Positions 38,239-46,755 of a DNA stretch of 64,000 nucleotides are shown here, one piece after another. Origin of the DNA: Billgrantia kenyensis (lineage in GTDB: Bacteria > Pseudomonadota > Gammaproteobacteria > Pseudomonadales > Halomonadaceae); assembly GCF_013697085.1 (NCBI RefSeq), contig NZ_JACEFT010000008.1, positions 1 through 64,000 of the forward strand. Reading direction: 5' to 3'. Position 1 is the first letter of the stretch; every line of letters begins with the position of its first letter. A model generated the notes under the pieces. It had not been told where the DNA came from and did no database searches. It saw nothing but the letters and a program-made list of their open reading frames with translations. The position numbers and the translations under genes are program-made.

Positions 38239-38766
38239 ATGAAGTTGGCTCAGCGATGTGTGATCCAGTGTGCGGCCGCGGTGGTACTCGCCATGGCTGC
38301 CTTCGCCAGTGCCCAGGCTCAGCCGGCCAATCCGCCGGGGCAAGAGCAGGCCCAGGGGCAAGGCCAGGGCCAGCAGGCAGCGCCAGGGCGGCAGGGGCGT
38401 GGTCCGGGGGGTGAGCCCGGGCGCATCCAGCGTGAAGGCGAGCAGCAGGCCAGAGAAGGCCGCGGACAGCTGCGTGATACTCAGGGTCCGCGCATCGATG
38501 AACGCGAGGTGCGCCGGCTGCTGGTGGAGCGCCGCGACTGGGTCGAGATCGACCAGAGCCGCGACAACCTGCCGCCCGGTATTCGCATGAACCTGGAGCG
38601 GGGCAAGCCGCTGCCGCCGGGCATCGCCAAGCAGCTCGATGAGCGTATTCTACGGGATCTGCCGCGCTACGACGGCTATGAGTGGCGCCGTGTCGGTCCG
38701 GATGTGATTCTGGTGGAGGCCGCCAACGCCATCATCTACGAGATATTGCGGGATATCTTCTACTGA
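38239..38766 (+). CDS. CigR/RcnB-like periplasmic protein
   Basis: This 175-residue protein starts at ATG 38239 after a perfect AAGGAGG site. It has a Sec signal peptide cleaved after AQA near residue 27. A low-complexity Gln/Gly/Arg stretch follows (residues ~30-85). The conserved C-terminal domain has NLPPGIRMNLERGKPLPPGI and RVGPDVILVEAANAIIYEIL. This domain resembles the CigR (anti-virulence regulator) and RcnB families; biochemical function is poorly known. It is divergent from the putative effector and precedes the toxin-antitoxin pair. Confidence 0.75.
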   Translation: MKLAQRCVIQCAAAVVLAMAAFASAQAQPANPPGQEQAQGQGQGQQAAPGRQGRGPGGEPGRIQREGEQQAREGRGQLRDTQGPRIDEREVRRLLVERRDWVEIDQSRDNLPPGIRMNLERGKPLPPGIAKQLDERILRDLPRYDGYEWRRVGPDVILVEAANAIIYEILRDIFY

Positions 38767-38833
38767 GCAAGACGCTCGGCCGGCACATCACAGCCACCCC
38801 TGGCGTTGATGGCTGGTCAATTGCTTGCTTTTT

Positions 38834-38853
38834 TTGTGAACTGTGGTTAACAA
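38834..38853. promoter_or_regulatory. Operator-like palindrome of the toxin-antitoxin pair
   Basis: TTGTGAAC TGTG GTTAACAA is an inverted repeat with one mismatch, 8 nt before the toxin ATG. The HTH antitoxin probably binds it for autoregulation. The same core (TGAAC, 4 nt, GTTMA) remains before the decayed copy at 35125. Confidence 0.6.
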
Positions 38854-38861
38854 TTGCTGTC

Positions 38862-39164
38862 ATGAAGAGTATCGCCCAGACAGAAACCTATGCCGTCTGG
38901 TTCGACAAGCTGCGGGACCAGCGAGCGAAGGCCAAAATCCTGGCCAGGATACGCCGAGTTGAGCTCGGCAACTTTGGCGACTGCGAGGCGGTAGGCGAGG
39001 GCGTATCAGAGTTGCGTATACACTATGGTCCCGGCTATCGGGTGTATTTTGTGCAGCGAGGATTCGAGTTGGTGATTCTCCTGGCTGGCGGCAACAAAGG
39101 CAGCCAGGCCAAAGATATCGATATCGCGAAGCAGCTTGCACGCGAGTTGAAGGAGGTGCCATGA
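38862..39164 (+). CDS. RelE/ParE-superfamily (Gp49/HigB-like) toxin
   Basis: This 100-residue addiction-module killer protein has the usual start TYAVWFDKLRD and the core GDCEAVGEGVSELRIHYGPG followed by YRVYFVQRG, typical of the RelE-like family found with small HTH antitoxins. Many relatives cleave mRNA on the ribosome; catalytic residues cannot be confirmed here. I chose ATG 38862 because upstream in-frame sequence overlaps the cigR end and is not toxin-like. There is no clear ribosome-binding site. It overlaps the antitoxin by 4 nt (ATGA). Confidence 0.88.
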   Translation: MKSIAQTETYAVWFDKLRDQRAKAKILARIRRVELGNFGDCEAVGEGVSELRIHYGPGYRVYFVQRGFELVILLAGGNKGSQAKDIDIAKQLARELKEVP

Positions 39165-39442
39165 GCTCTCTACAGAAATGGGATGTTATCGATCATTTGG
39201 GTTCCGAGGAGGAGATGGCGCTCTACCTTGAAGCCTGCCTTGAGGAGAACGATCCTGCGCTGGTGGCTGCCGCCTTGGGTGATATCGCTCGCGCTCGCGG
39301 TATGGCGCAACTGGCCCGTGACACGGGGCTGACGCGTGAGGGCCTGTACAAGGCGCTTTCCGCCGATGGCAACCCCAGCTTTGCCACGATTATGAAAGTC
39401 ATGAACGCGCTGGGCTTCAAGCTTCACGCCGAAGCATCCTGA
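39161..39442 (+). CDS. HTH antitoxin of the RelE-like pair
   Basis: This 93-residue protein is an Xre-type helix-turn-helix antidote. ALGDIARARGMAQLARDTGL followed by TREGLYKALSADGNPSFAT forms the helix-turn-helix, and MNALGFKLHAE is its typical end. It neutralises the toxin and represses the operon, probably at 38834-38853. Toxin-first order is normal for this family. It ends ~20 nt before a strong bidirectional terminator shared with proX. Confidence 0.9.
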   Translation: MSSLQKWDVIDHLGSEEEMALYLEACLEENDPALVAAALGDIARARGMAQLARDTGLTREGLYKALSADGNPSFATIMKVMNALGFKLHAEAS

Positions 39443-39463
39443 CCGAGTGGCTCCCATAAAGTA

Positions 39464-39496
39464 AAACGCCTTGGCACATGCTGTGCCAAGGCGTTT
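39464..39496. terminator. Bidirectional terminator between antitoxin and proX
   Basis: A perfect 15-bp stem (AAACGCCTTGGCACA and its complement) with a TGC loop lies between the convergent antitoxin and proX genes. It has A-tract and T-tract ends for use on both strands. Confidence 0.88.
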
Positions 39497-39528
39497 GTCA
39501 TGGGTACGTGCGGGATGACGTAGCCAAA

Positions 39529-40392
39529 TCAGCCGTTGATCCAGCCTTCCACGACGTCCTGGTTCTCTTCGACCCACTGCTGGGCGCTTTCGTACGGGTC
39601 GGCACCCTCTTCCTGGTTCATCAGCATGACTTCACCCATCTGCTCGGGCGTCCATTCGAAGGCGTCCAGGATGGCGTAGGCTTCGGGCATGTCGTCGGCC
39701 AGGCCTTGGCGCACCACGGTGTGGATCTGCTCGGCGCCGCCATAGACCTCTTCCGGGTCTTCCAGGTACTTGAGATCCCAGCGGGCGAACATCCAGTGCG
39801 GCGTCCAGCTGGTGACGACGATGTCCTCCTCGTTGGAGATGGCATTGGACAGGGCGGCGACCATGGTAGCGTCGCTGCCGCTGCGCAGGCGCAGGTCGAG
39901 GCCGTAGGTGTCGATGACGTCCTCGGTCAGGCCCATCAGGCCGGCACCCGGGTCGATACCGATGATCTCGCCGTTGAAGGCGTCGGCATGGTCGTTGAGA
40001 TCGGCGATGCTGTCGACGTCGGTGTAGGCCGGCACCACCAGGCCCAGCTTGGTGCCGTCCAGATTGACGCCGAGGTCCTCGACCTGATCTCCAACCCGCT
40101 CCATGTATTCCGCATGGGTGGTCGGCAGCCAGGCGGCAACGATGGCATCGGCATCGCCGGTGGCCACGGCCTGCCACATGGCGGCGGCGGAAAGGGCGGT
40201 CATGTTGACCTCGAAGCCGGCCTGCTCGAGCGCGGCACGCACCACATTGGTGGAGGCGACTTCAGATGACCACTCAACGTAGGCCAGGTGCACGGTGCCC
40301 TTGTCCTGGGCCTGTGCTGCACCGGCGATCAGGCCGGCGCCGGCCATCAGGGCCAGTCCGGCAATACGGATATTTCGCGGTTTGGTAAGCAT
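39529..40392 (-). CDS. proX: Glycine betaine ABC transporter, substrate-binding protein
   Basis: This 287-residue OpuAC-family protein has a signal peptide cleaved after AQA (~residue 28). The mature protein begins near KGTVHLAYVEWSSEVAST, and aromatic residues in VTSWTPHWMF and EWSSE suit a quaternary-amine cage. It delivers betaine or proline betaine to ProVW in the periplasm. AAGGAGG lies 7 nt before ATG 40392. It is the last gene of the proV-proW-proX operon, with 109 nt and a hairpin before it. Its 3' end exists in decayed form at 34988. Confidence 0.95.
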   Translation of the reverse strand: MLTKPRNIRIAGLALMAGAGLIAGAAQAQDKGTVHLAYVEWSSEVASTNVVRAALEQAGFEVNMTALSAAAMWQAVATGDADAIVAAWLPTTHAEYMERVGDQVEDLGVNLDGTKLGLVVPAYTDVDSIADLNDHADAFNGEIIGIDPGAGLMGLTEDVIDTYGLDLRLRSGSDATMVAALSNAISNEEDIVVTSWTPHWMFARWDLKYLEDPEEVYGGAEQIHTVVRQGLADDMPEAYAILDAFEWTPEQMGEVMLMNQEEGADPYESAQQWVEENQDVVEGWING

Positions 40393-40446
40393 TCGTCTCC
40401 CTCCTTTCGCTTTAACTTACTTCTACTTACGTCAATAAGCCTGCTC

Positions 40447-40467
40447 CTTGCATCCAGATGATGCAAG
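40447..40467. promoter_or_regulatory. Hairpin between proW and proX
   Basis: CTTGCATC and GATGCAAG pair across a 5-nt loop in the 109-nt proW-proX gap. It could stabilise the proX message or tune its level relative to the two upstream genes. Confidence 0.4.
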
Positions 40468-40501
40468 AGTGGGCGCTTTCAGCCTTCGGGAGGCTTGGCT
40501 A

Positions 40502-41347
40502 TCAGCCTTTTTCCCGGCGTGGCTTGCGCAGCGACTGCGTCAGCCGATCCAGCAGCATCGCCAGGATCACCACGGCGATACCCGCCTCGAAGCCGTCACC
40601 CGGACGCAGGCGCTGAATCGCACGCCACACCTCGCTGCCCAGGCCGTCGGCGCCGATCATGGCGGCGATCACCACCATGGAGAGCGCGAGCATGATGGTC
40701 TGGTTGATACCGGCCATCACGGTAGGCAGCGAGAGCGGCAGCTGCACCTTGAACAGCTTCTGGCTGCGGGTGGCGCCATAGGCGTCGGCTGCCTCGATCA
40801 GCTCCACCGGTACCTGGCGAATCCCCAGGGTGGTGAAGCGAATGGCCGGCGGCATCGAGAAGATCACCGTGGCGAAGATTGCCGATACCGAACCGATGCC
40901 GAAGAAGGGGATGGCCGGTATCAGATAGACGAAGGCCGGCATGGTCTGCATGAAATCGAGCACCGGCATGATGCTGCGATAGAGCCGCTCGGAAAGCGCC
41001 GCGGCAATGCCCACCGGAAGGGCGATGACCACCGCCACCAGGGTAGCGATCACCACCAGGGTGAGGGTCTCGATCATCGGGTTCCACAAGCCCATGTTCC
41101 AGATCAGGGCGAGCCCGGCAACGGCGCCGATGGCGAGGCGTATGTTGGCCAGCTTCCAGCAGAGCGCGGCGATGGCAGCCAGCAGCGCCCACTCGGGCAG
41201 CCACATCAACAGGTCGTTGAGCCAGGCGATACCGGTCTGGGTCACGCGGGAGATACCGCGGGTGACCATGGAGTACTCGGTGGTGAGCCAGTCCAGGCCG
41301 CCTTCGATCCACCGGCCGAGCGGAATGCGGGGGATATCGAATGTCAT
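40502..41347 (-). CDS. proW: Glycine betaine ABC transporter, permease
   Basis: This 281-residue inner-membrane permease has at least five TM helices and the EAA loop (EAADAYGATRSQKLFKVQLP) that contacts ProV. It belongs to the OpuAB/ProW family. The first ATG overlaps the proV stop by one base (TGATG). Import of betaine supports life in high salt, in keeping with a halophile. Confidence 0.95.
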   Translation of the reverse strand: MTFDIPRIPLGRWIEGGLDWLTTEYSMVTRGISRVTQTGIAWLNDLLMWLPEWALLAAIAALCWKLANIRLAIGAVAGLALIWNMGLWNPMIETLTLVVIATLVAVVIALPVGIAAALSERLYRSIMPVLDFMQTMPAFVYLIPAIPFFGIGSVSAIFATVIFSMPPAIRFTTLGIRQVPVELIEAADAYGATRSQKLFKVQLPLSLPTVMAGINQTIMLALSMVVIAAMIGADGLGSEVWRAIQRLRPGDGFEAGIAVVILAMLLDRLTQSLRKPRREKG

Positions 41348-42558
41348 CAGTGGTTTCCTCCCTCTGCGGCCTGGGCCAGTTGGGCGAGTACCGCACCTTT
41401 CACCACCACGCCAAGCAGGCGTTTCTGTTCATCCACCACGGCGATGGGGAAGCTCTTCTCGCTGAACATGGCGAACAGGTTCTGCATCGGCTCGTCCGGT
41501 CCCACGGAGCGGAAGTCCTGGGTCAGCGCTTCGCCGATGCTCTCCTTGCCCTGCTTGATCAGTGCCTCGGCGCTCTCGGCCTCCAGCAGGCCGACCAGGG
41601 TGCGGTCGCGGCGGGTCACGTAGATGGAGTCGATGCTGTGCTCGTGCATCTTGCGCAGTGCGGTGCGCGGGCCGTCGGTATCGCGCACCGTGCTCCGCAC
41701 CTTGCGCATGGCGCTCTCGGCGGTGAGGATGCGCGAGCGGTCGACCCCCTCGATGAAGCGGCGCACGTAGTCATCGGCAGGGCGGGTGAGGATCTCCTCC
41801 GGCGTGCCGATCTGCACGATCTCGCCATCCTTGAGCAGCACGATGCGGTCGCCGATGGTCAGCGCCTCGTCGAGATCGTGGGTGATGAACACGGTGGTCT
41901 TCTGCATGCGGTTCTGCAGCTCCAGCAGTTCCTGCTGCATGTCGCCGCGAATCAGCGGGTCGAGCGCCGAGAAGGCCTCGTCCATCAGCAGCACGCTGGC
42001 GTCGTTGGCCAGCGCCCGGGCCAGCCCCACGCGCTGCTGCATGCCCCCGGAGAGCTGGTTGGGATAGGCGTCCTCCCAGCCATCGAGACCCACCTGCTTG
42101 AGTGCATTGCGTGCGGTCTCGGTACGCTCGGCCTTGTCTACCCCGCGGATCTCGAGACCGAACTCGGCGTTCTGCTGCACGGTGCGGTGGGGGAACAGAG
42201 CGAAGTTCTGGAACACCATCGAGAAGTGGCGGCGGCGGCACTCGAGCAGTGCCTTGTCGCCCAGTTCAGGAATGTTCTCGCCATCGATGACGATTTCGCC
42301 CTCGGAGGGCTCGATCAGGCGGTTGAGGCAGCGAATCAGGGTGGATTTACCCGAACCGGAAAGCCCCATGATGACCAGCAACTCGCCCTCGTAGACATCG
42401 AAGTCGATATGGGAGAGCCCCAGCGTCTGTCCCGTCTTCTCGAGAATCTCGGGGCGCTTCATGCCCTTGTCGCGTAGTTCGAGCGCCTTCTTCGGATGAT
42501 TGCCGAAGACCTTGCTCAAGTGCCGAACCCGTATCTTGACGTTTCGGTTCTCGTTCAT
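41347..42558 (-). CDS. proV: Glycine betaine ABC transporter, ATPase
   Basis: This 403-residue ATPase has Walker A GLSGSGKST, the signature LSGGMQQRVGLARAL and Walker B VLLMDEAFSALD. Two C-terminal CBS domains from ~285 (SAMRKVRSTVRD on) probably sense ionic strength or c-di-AMP-like signals, as in OpuA. The start ATG 42558 gives the MNENRNVKIRVRHLSKVFG N-terminus usual for ProV; 45 upstream codons are non-conserved. Confidence 0.96.
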   Translation of the reverse strand: MNENRNVKIRVRHLSKVFGNHPKKALELRDKGMKRPEILEKTGQTLGLSHIDFDVYEGELLVIMGLSGSGKSTLIRCLNRLIEPSEGEIVIDGENIPELGDKALLECRRRHFSMVFQNFALFPHRTVQQNAEFGLEIRGVDKAERTETARNALKQVGLDGWEDAYPNQLSGGMQQRVGLARALANDASVLLMDEAFSALDPLIRGDMQQELLELQNRMQKTTVFITHDLDEALTIGDRIVLLKDGEIVQIGTPEEILTRPADDYVRRFIEGVDRSRILTAESAMRKVRSTVRDTDGPRTALRKMHEHSIDSIYVTRRDRTLVGLLEAESAEALIKQGKESIGEALTQDFRSVGPDEPMQNLFAMFSEKSFPIAVVDEQKRLLGVVVKGAVLAQLAQAAEGGNH

Positions 42559-42904
42559 GTGGTTGCCTATTGTCCGACGCGCAGCCGCCAAGCTTCCTGG
42601 CTTCTCGCGGCACCGTCGAAGATCGCTTCGAGTTGAGCCAGCCTTGCCGGCTTCCCTGCACGACAAAGCGGCCAACCCTAACGGCTGTAACACGAACTTT
42701 CAAATCTGGCTAAAATGACAAGTTACATCAAGCCGGCTAACAGCGCAGGAAAACAGGCACATCACCGTCTGCAGCGGGTGAGGTGTATGAGCTTCAGCGG
42801 GTGAGGGTGAATGAGCTCAGGAGTGGTGACATGCAGGGCCGAGGGCAGCGGTGAACGCTGCTCCCATTGGCGTGGTTCAGGCAAGAGGCGGGGAGGGGGG
42901 AGAG
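42559..42904. other. Region upstream of proV
   Basis: These 346 bases lie between proV and the Crp/Fnr gene, both minus strand. They hold the proV promoter and the tandem repeat at 42772-42818. No gene is visible. Confidence 0.55.
42772..42818. repeat. Two-unit imperfect tandem repeat upstream of proV
   Basis: CAGCGGGTGAGG followed by a TGAGCT-containing segment occurs at 42772-42794 and again at 42795-42818. It may be a binding site array or a slippage product. Confidence 0.5.
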
Positions 42905-43600
42905 TTATTCCAGCGCAGCCTCTTGAAAATCGCCCAGCTCCGCCAACTCCGGCCAGTTTCGAATGCGGATTTGTTGGTTGGCGCAGTTCTCGATCAGCCC
43001 CCGGCGCTTGATCTTGTTCAGCGAGCGGCTCACGTGAACGCTGGATAAGCCCACCACGTTGGATACCTGTGTCTGAGTCAGCGGAAAGAAGTAGCGCCCC
43101 TGATATGTCAGGCCAGCAGCGTGGGAGCGTGAATAACACTCGCACAGGAGATTGGCAATGCGCTCCTCTGCGCTGCGTGTCGAAACATTGACGATCCATT
43201 TCAGCGCCACGCTGTGGCTCATATGCCCCGATATCTTGAAAAGACGCAGAATTCTCGGGCGCTCGAAGAGCCGCTCTGCGCTCTCGGCATTGATAGTGGT
43301 GAATCGCAGCGGTGTGATGGCCTTTATGGAGAACTCCATCCTGTTGCTGAAGCCCTGGCCATTGTCGCTGATATCACCGGGAAGCAGCAGGGAGGTGATG
43401 GGCTCGCTGCCGTCGCGCATCGGCTTGTAGCGGCACGCCCAGCCGCCTTCAATGAGATGAAGGTGCTCCAGTATTTCGCCCGCGCGAGCCAGGTGCCCGC
43501 CCTTCCTCAGCTCTCGAACGGGGCCGGTGTGGTAATGAAAAATTCGCTTGTCTTCGTCGCATAAGTCCTTGCGGGCACTGAAGTTATGAAACAGGTACAT
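42905..43600 (-). CDS. Crp/Fnr family transcription regulator
   Basis: This 231-residue protein has a cyclic-nucleotide-binding-type beta roll (~20-140), a dimer helix and a C-terminal winged helix. The recognition region is PLTQTQVSNVVGLSSVHVSR followed by SLNKIKRRGLIE. It lacks the N-terminal four-Cys set of FNR, so it is probably not an oxygen-sensing iron-sulfur protein. Ligand and targets are unknown. It stands alone, 347 nt before proV in the same direction. Confidence 0.85.
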   Translation of the reverse strand: MYLFHNFSARKDLCDEDKRIFHYHTGPVRELRKGGHLARAGEILEHLHLIEGGWACRYKPMRDGSEPITSLLLPGDISDNGQGFSNRMEFSIKAITPLRFTTINAESAERLFERPRILRLFKISGHMSHSVALKWIVNVSTRSAEERIANLLCECYSRSHAAGLTYQGRYFFPLTQTQVSNVVGLSSVHVSRSLNKIKRRGLIENCANQQIRIRNWPELAELGDFQEAALE

Positions 43601-44015
43601 ATCATCCTTGACTACTTGGTCATCCGTATGTTCACCAGTGTAGCAAAGACCGAGTGATCAGCAAGCTGCTTAATTAGAATTCGCTTAATTGACGTTATGC
43701 CGACGAATCGCCGGGGCAGGTATGGCGGTCATGTAGCGGTCGCCCCGTGACATCATTCCCTGAACTGGGGTTCATACGCCAAGACTTAGTTTACTCAGTG
43801 AAGCAAGCATGGCGGGCTCAGGTAAAACATAACCTGGATCAACTTTGAATCAACTTGTCGAGAGGACGAAGCGGTTCTCGGCCCAGGCTATTTTCATTTG
43901 ACGTTTTCGATATGTATCCGCTAAAAAAACAAGCAGAAGTGTTGTCATTTGGAGCGGGTTGTTGTATTTATAGGCCGCGTCCCGCAAATTCCCAAAGCAT
44001 TAGACAGGAATCGCC
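43601..44015. other. Divergent regulatory region before mvaT
   Basis: This 415-base, relatively AT-rich region serves both the Crp/Fnr gene and mvaT. A direct repeat of ATCAACTT occurs near 43840-43856. AT-richness is in keeping with autoregulation by an MvaT-type protein. I see no gene. Confidence 0.5.
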
Positions 44016-44396
44016 ATGTCCCTACTTAGCGAATTCATGCAGAAAGAGCAGCAGCTCAAGCAGCTTCAGGCTGAAATGGAGCGACTGCAGAACGACGAGC
44101 GTCTCAAGGCCGAGCTCGAGTTCAAGGAAAAGCTCGAAGCCCTGATGCGCGAGTTCAGCAAGAGCTCTGCCGATGTTATCAACCTGCTGCAACCGCAGGG
44201 TGCCAAGGCCTCGCCGGCAAAGGCAGCATCAGCGACTCCCACCGGGCGTCGCAAGCGCAAGCTGAAGATCTACAAGAACCCGAAAACCGGTGAAGTCGTT
44301 GAAACTCGCGGCGGCAACCAGAAAACGCTGAAAGCGTGGAAGGACGAGCACGGCTCGGACACCGTGGAAGGCTGGCTGGTTCGCGTCGAGTCTTGA
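44016..44396 (+). CDS. mvaT: H-NS family nucleoid protein (MvaT/MvaU type)
   Basis: This 126-residue protein matches MvaT in layout. It has an N-terminal coiled-coil oligomerisation region (QQLKQLQAEMERLQNDERLK), a linker, and the DNA-binding end LKIYKNPKTGEVVETRGGNQ followed by KTLKAWKDEHG. MvaT silences AT-rich, transferred DNA. In this window the AT-rich polysaccharide genes and the effector island would be natural targets; this is inference. Confidence 0.92.
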   Translation: MSLLSEFMQKEQQLKQLQAEMERLQNDERLKAELEFKEKLEALMREFSKSSADVINLLQPQGAKASPAKAASATPTGRRKRKLKIYKNPKTGEVVETRGGNQKTLKAWKDEHGSDTVEGWLVRVES

Positions 44397-44642
44397 TACG
44401 ACCCCATCCGGGATAGCTGTTCTGGCGCCTGTTGGGGCACGAACAGCGTATTCAGGGAACGCCCTTTACCCGGCGAGCCGCTATTACGGTGCAGCGTGTT
44501 CGATAAGGTCTTTCGCGGAAGGCCTTATCCTGTAGAGCGTCTTCTCGAAGGCTTGAGTTAGTGGCTTATGGAAGGCGCCAAGCGTGAAGCGAGCTCGTCG
44601 GGGTGGTTTGAAGGGTATGTGCCGGGCGCCAGGCCCGGCATC

Positions 44643-44670
44643 GGTAGAAAAGACTTGGTAGAAAAGACTT
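44643..44670. repeat. 14-nt perfect tandem duplication
   Basis: GGTAGAAAAGACTT occurs twice with no gap in the intergenic region between convergent mvaT and the AraC-type gene. Confidence 0.9.
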
Positions 44671-44679
44671 GCCCGTGTA

Positions 44680-45507
44680 TCAGGCTCGCTCCAGTTGCAC
44701 GGGCAGGCGCAGCTCGATTTGATCCTCCCCCCACTCCACTTCGAGGGGGTCGCCCGTGGCGTGACACCGCTTGGAGGGCAGCCCGTCGCTTACCAGGTAC
44801 TGCACGACATCGGGAATCTCATCGAGACTCTCGACTTCCGCCCGGGCGTGATGCTGGGCAGGGATCTTGAGCAGGCGAAATGAGGCCGGAATGGGGATAT
44901 TCGAAGCCTCGCCGTTCGTAATAAGTGGCCCGACATCGACTCTTTCGGTTTCGCTGCGCAGTGGCATGTTGTGCATCAAGGCGAACGTGCGCCCCAGTTT
45001 CAGGCGCTCGGCCAATCCGTCAATGTTCTTGACGTGACGGCGCCACTCTTGCAGTACCTTTACCGGGTTGCTGCGAGCCTGGCGATAAAGTCGTGTTACC
45101 AGGGCCTGCCGCGGCGGCGCCTTGTGGATCTCGAAACTGGGTGGGTGGCCGTTATCGCCCTGGCAATAGGGGTTGTGACGCAACTGCAAGCGTATCGCAT
45201 GGCGATACTGGCGTGGCGTCTGGTCGTGGTAACGTTGGAAAGCGCGGCTGAACGCCGAGTGGTTCTGATAGCCGCATTGGTTTGCGATAGCTTGTACAGG
45301 AAAGGGTGTGAAGGCCAGCAGTCGTGCCGCCTTCTCTAGCCTCAGTCTGTCGCGGTAAGCGCTTGGGGACAGCCCGAAGCACTGCTTGAACCTACGCCGG
45401 ACCTGTGAGGTCGAATAACCGAGTCGGCTGGCGAGGTCTTCAATTCCCTGCTGGCTATCCACGTGGTCTTGCAGCCAGATCTCCGCCCGCATCATCTCGT
45501 TATACAT
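44680..45507 (-). CDS. AraC family regulator with GyrI-like ligand domain
   Basis: This 275-residue protein has an N-terminal AraC HTH pair (IEDLASRLGYSTSQVRRRFK and, later, IANQCGYQNHSAFSRAFQRY). A C-terminal GyrI-like effector domain (~125-275) is the arrangement of Rob- and BltR-type regulators that sense small amphipathic molecules. Ligand and target are unknown. It converges with mvaT. Confidence 0.88.
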   Translation of the reverse strand: MYNEMMRAEIWLQDHVDSQQGIEDLASRLGYSTSQVRRRFKQCFGLSPSAYRDRLRLEKAARLLAFTPFPVQAIANQCGYQNHSAFSRAFQRYHDQTPRQYRHAIRLQLRHNPYCQGDNGHPPSFEIHKAPPRQALVTRLYRQARSNPVKVLQEWRRHVKNIDGLAERLKLGRTFALMHNMPLRSETERVDVGPLITNGEASNIPIPASFRLLKIPAQHHARAEVESLDEIPDVVQYLVSDGLPSKRCHATGDPLEVEWGEDQIELRLPVQLERA

Positions 45508-45948
45508 AACTGTCCCTTGCTTGATATACCAGCAATGTCTTATTTACTGGGTCTACAACATCGCTGGAGCCCCCTGCTGTCTCAAGGCATCCGAGTGGCC
45601 TTGGGGTCATGCTGTTTATAGTATTTGTGCAGCTCTTTATGCGCTGTCGCGGGAGGCAAAGGCAAGTTCGGTTACAAGATTTGACCGTTTGTGCATAATA
45701 TCGGGTGGGAAGGATAGGCGACTCCTGTTCCATGGCGTTCGGCGCATCCCTGGCTGTCAGCGTAGCTCAATATTGTCGAGCTGCCTTCCGTGCCGGCGCT
45801 TGGCCTTCGCTACCCGACGCAATGGCGGTATACTCGTGCCTTCACCATTCGAGTGCCGCTCAGATCGCGCTGAACCCGCATGCCGAGCTTCCAGTTCGTG
45901 TCGCCCATGCGCAGCCATTTCCAGGTACTTGAGCAATGATGGAATACG
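45508..45948. other. Intergenic region before the 98-aa gene
   Basis: These 441 bases carry the promoter of the AraC-type gene and that of the next plus-strand gene. A TAATAT hexamer lies at 45696-45701. I find no coding sequence that looks real. Confidence 0.5.
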
Positions 45949-46245
45949 ATGAGAAAACACAAGACTGACCGTTCGATGGACGAGCGCGAGAAACTCCGCA
46001 AGTTCCGCGAGCTCGACGACGCCTTTGCCGAGGCCCTGCGTGAGCTCGAAAAACCCGATTCGCGCCTGGATATTCCTACCGGGCCCCCGGTGCGCAGCCT
46101 GGAAGAGCGTGAGGCCGAAGAGGCGCAGCAGCGTCAGCAGGCCTTCGAGCAGCGGCTCAAGTCGCTGATGAGCGAGTACGCCCAGCCCAGGGAAAGCGTG
46201 GCGGCCCTGCTGCGTACCATGAAGACGCTCGGCCACATTGCCTGA
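45949..46245 (+). CDS. Small charged protein, unknown function
   Basis: This 98-residue protein starts at ATG 45949 with GGAATACG upstream. It is highly charged and helical, with a Glu/Gln/Arg-rich stretch (~50-75) that could form a coiled coil. No domain is recognised. It stands 24 nt before a membrane protein gene, so the two are likely co-transcribed. Composition and codon use match the chromosome. Confidence 0.65.
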   Translation: MRKHKTDRSMDEREKLRKFRELDDAFAEALRELEKPDSRLDIPTGPPVRSLEEREAEEAQQRQQAFEQRLKSLMSEYAQPRESVAALLRTMKTLGHIA

Positions 46246-46269
46246 TTCGCCGATAGGCACGGTTCGCCA

Positions 46270-46755
46270 ATGACTTACTTTCTGGTGATGGGCAGCCTGG
46301 CGTTGTCCGTCCTGTTCACGTTCGGCTGGGCGCTTTCGCGTCTGCTGCGCTGGGCCGCCTCCGGCTTCTCGCTAGGTGGCGGGGCGGCCAGGGGAGGGCG
46401 CAAGGGCGGCCGGCGCAGCGGCGCCACCCGCAGCGCGGGAAAGGCCAAGGCCGGCAAGGCCAAAACCGGCACGGCCAAGGTCAGTGCGAGCCGTAGCAAG
46501 GCCAGTGCCAAGCCGACGAGCGAGCCCTGGCGCATCACCCGACTCATTGCCGAGTGGCGTTCCAGCGTTGCGCTGGCGCTGGTGGCCTCGCTCATCTATC
46601 TCGTCGCGCGCCTTGCCGAGTACGGCATCAGCTATCGCCCGCCGCACACCCTGCCCAGTGGCTTCGACACCCTGCTGATCGGCCTTGGCTGGCTCTCCGC
46701 CGGCCTGATTCTGCTCGCGCTGCTTCAGCGCCTGGCTGCCTGGCGCTGCCGTTGA
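46270..46755 (+). CDS. Membrane protein with Lys/Ala-rich linker, unknown function
   Basis: This 161-residue protein has an N-terminal TM helix (~3-25), then a Gly/Lys/Ala/Ser-rich basic linker (~38-80, KAKAGKAKTGTAK and similar). Two more TM helices follow, at ~95-113 and ~134-157. The linker resembles histone H1-like basic tails and may touch DNA, RNA or an anionic surface. I recognise no family. Confidence 0.65.
   Translation: MTYFLVMGSLALSVLFTFGWALSRLLRWAASGFSLGGGAARGGRKGGRRSGATRSAGKAKAGKAKTGTAKVSASRSKASAKPTSEPWRITRLIAEWRSSVALALVASLIYLVARLAEYGISYRPPHTLPSGFDTLLIGLGWLSAGLILLALLQRLAAWRCR

Noticed and set aside
44568-44870. 100-codon plus-strand frame overlapping the AraC-type gene
   Set aside because: Antisense to a clear GyrI-like domain for most of its length.
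45521-45952. 143-codon plus-strand frame upstream of the 98-aa gene
   Set aside because: No ribosome-binding site, Cys/Ser/Arg-rich translation without a domain, and it overlaps the promoter region of the AraC-type gene.
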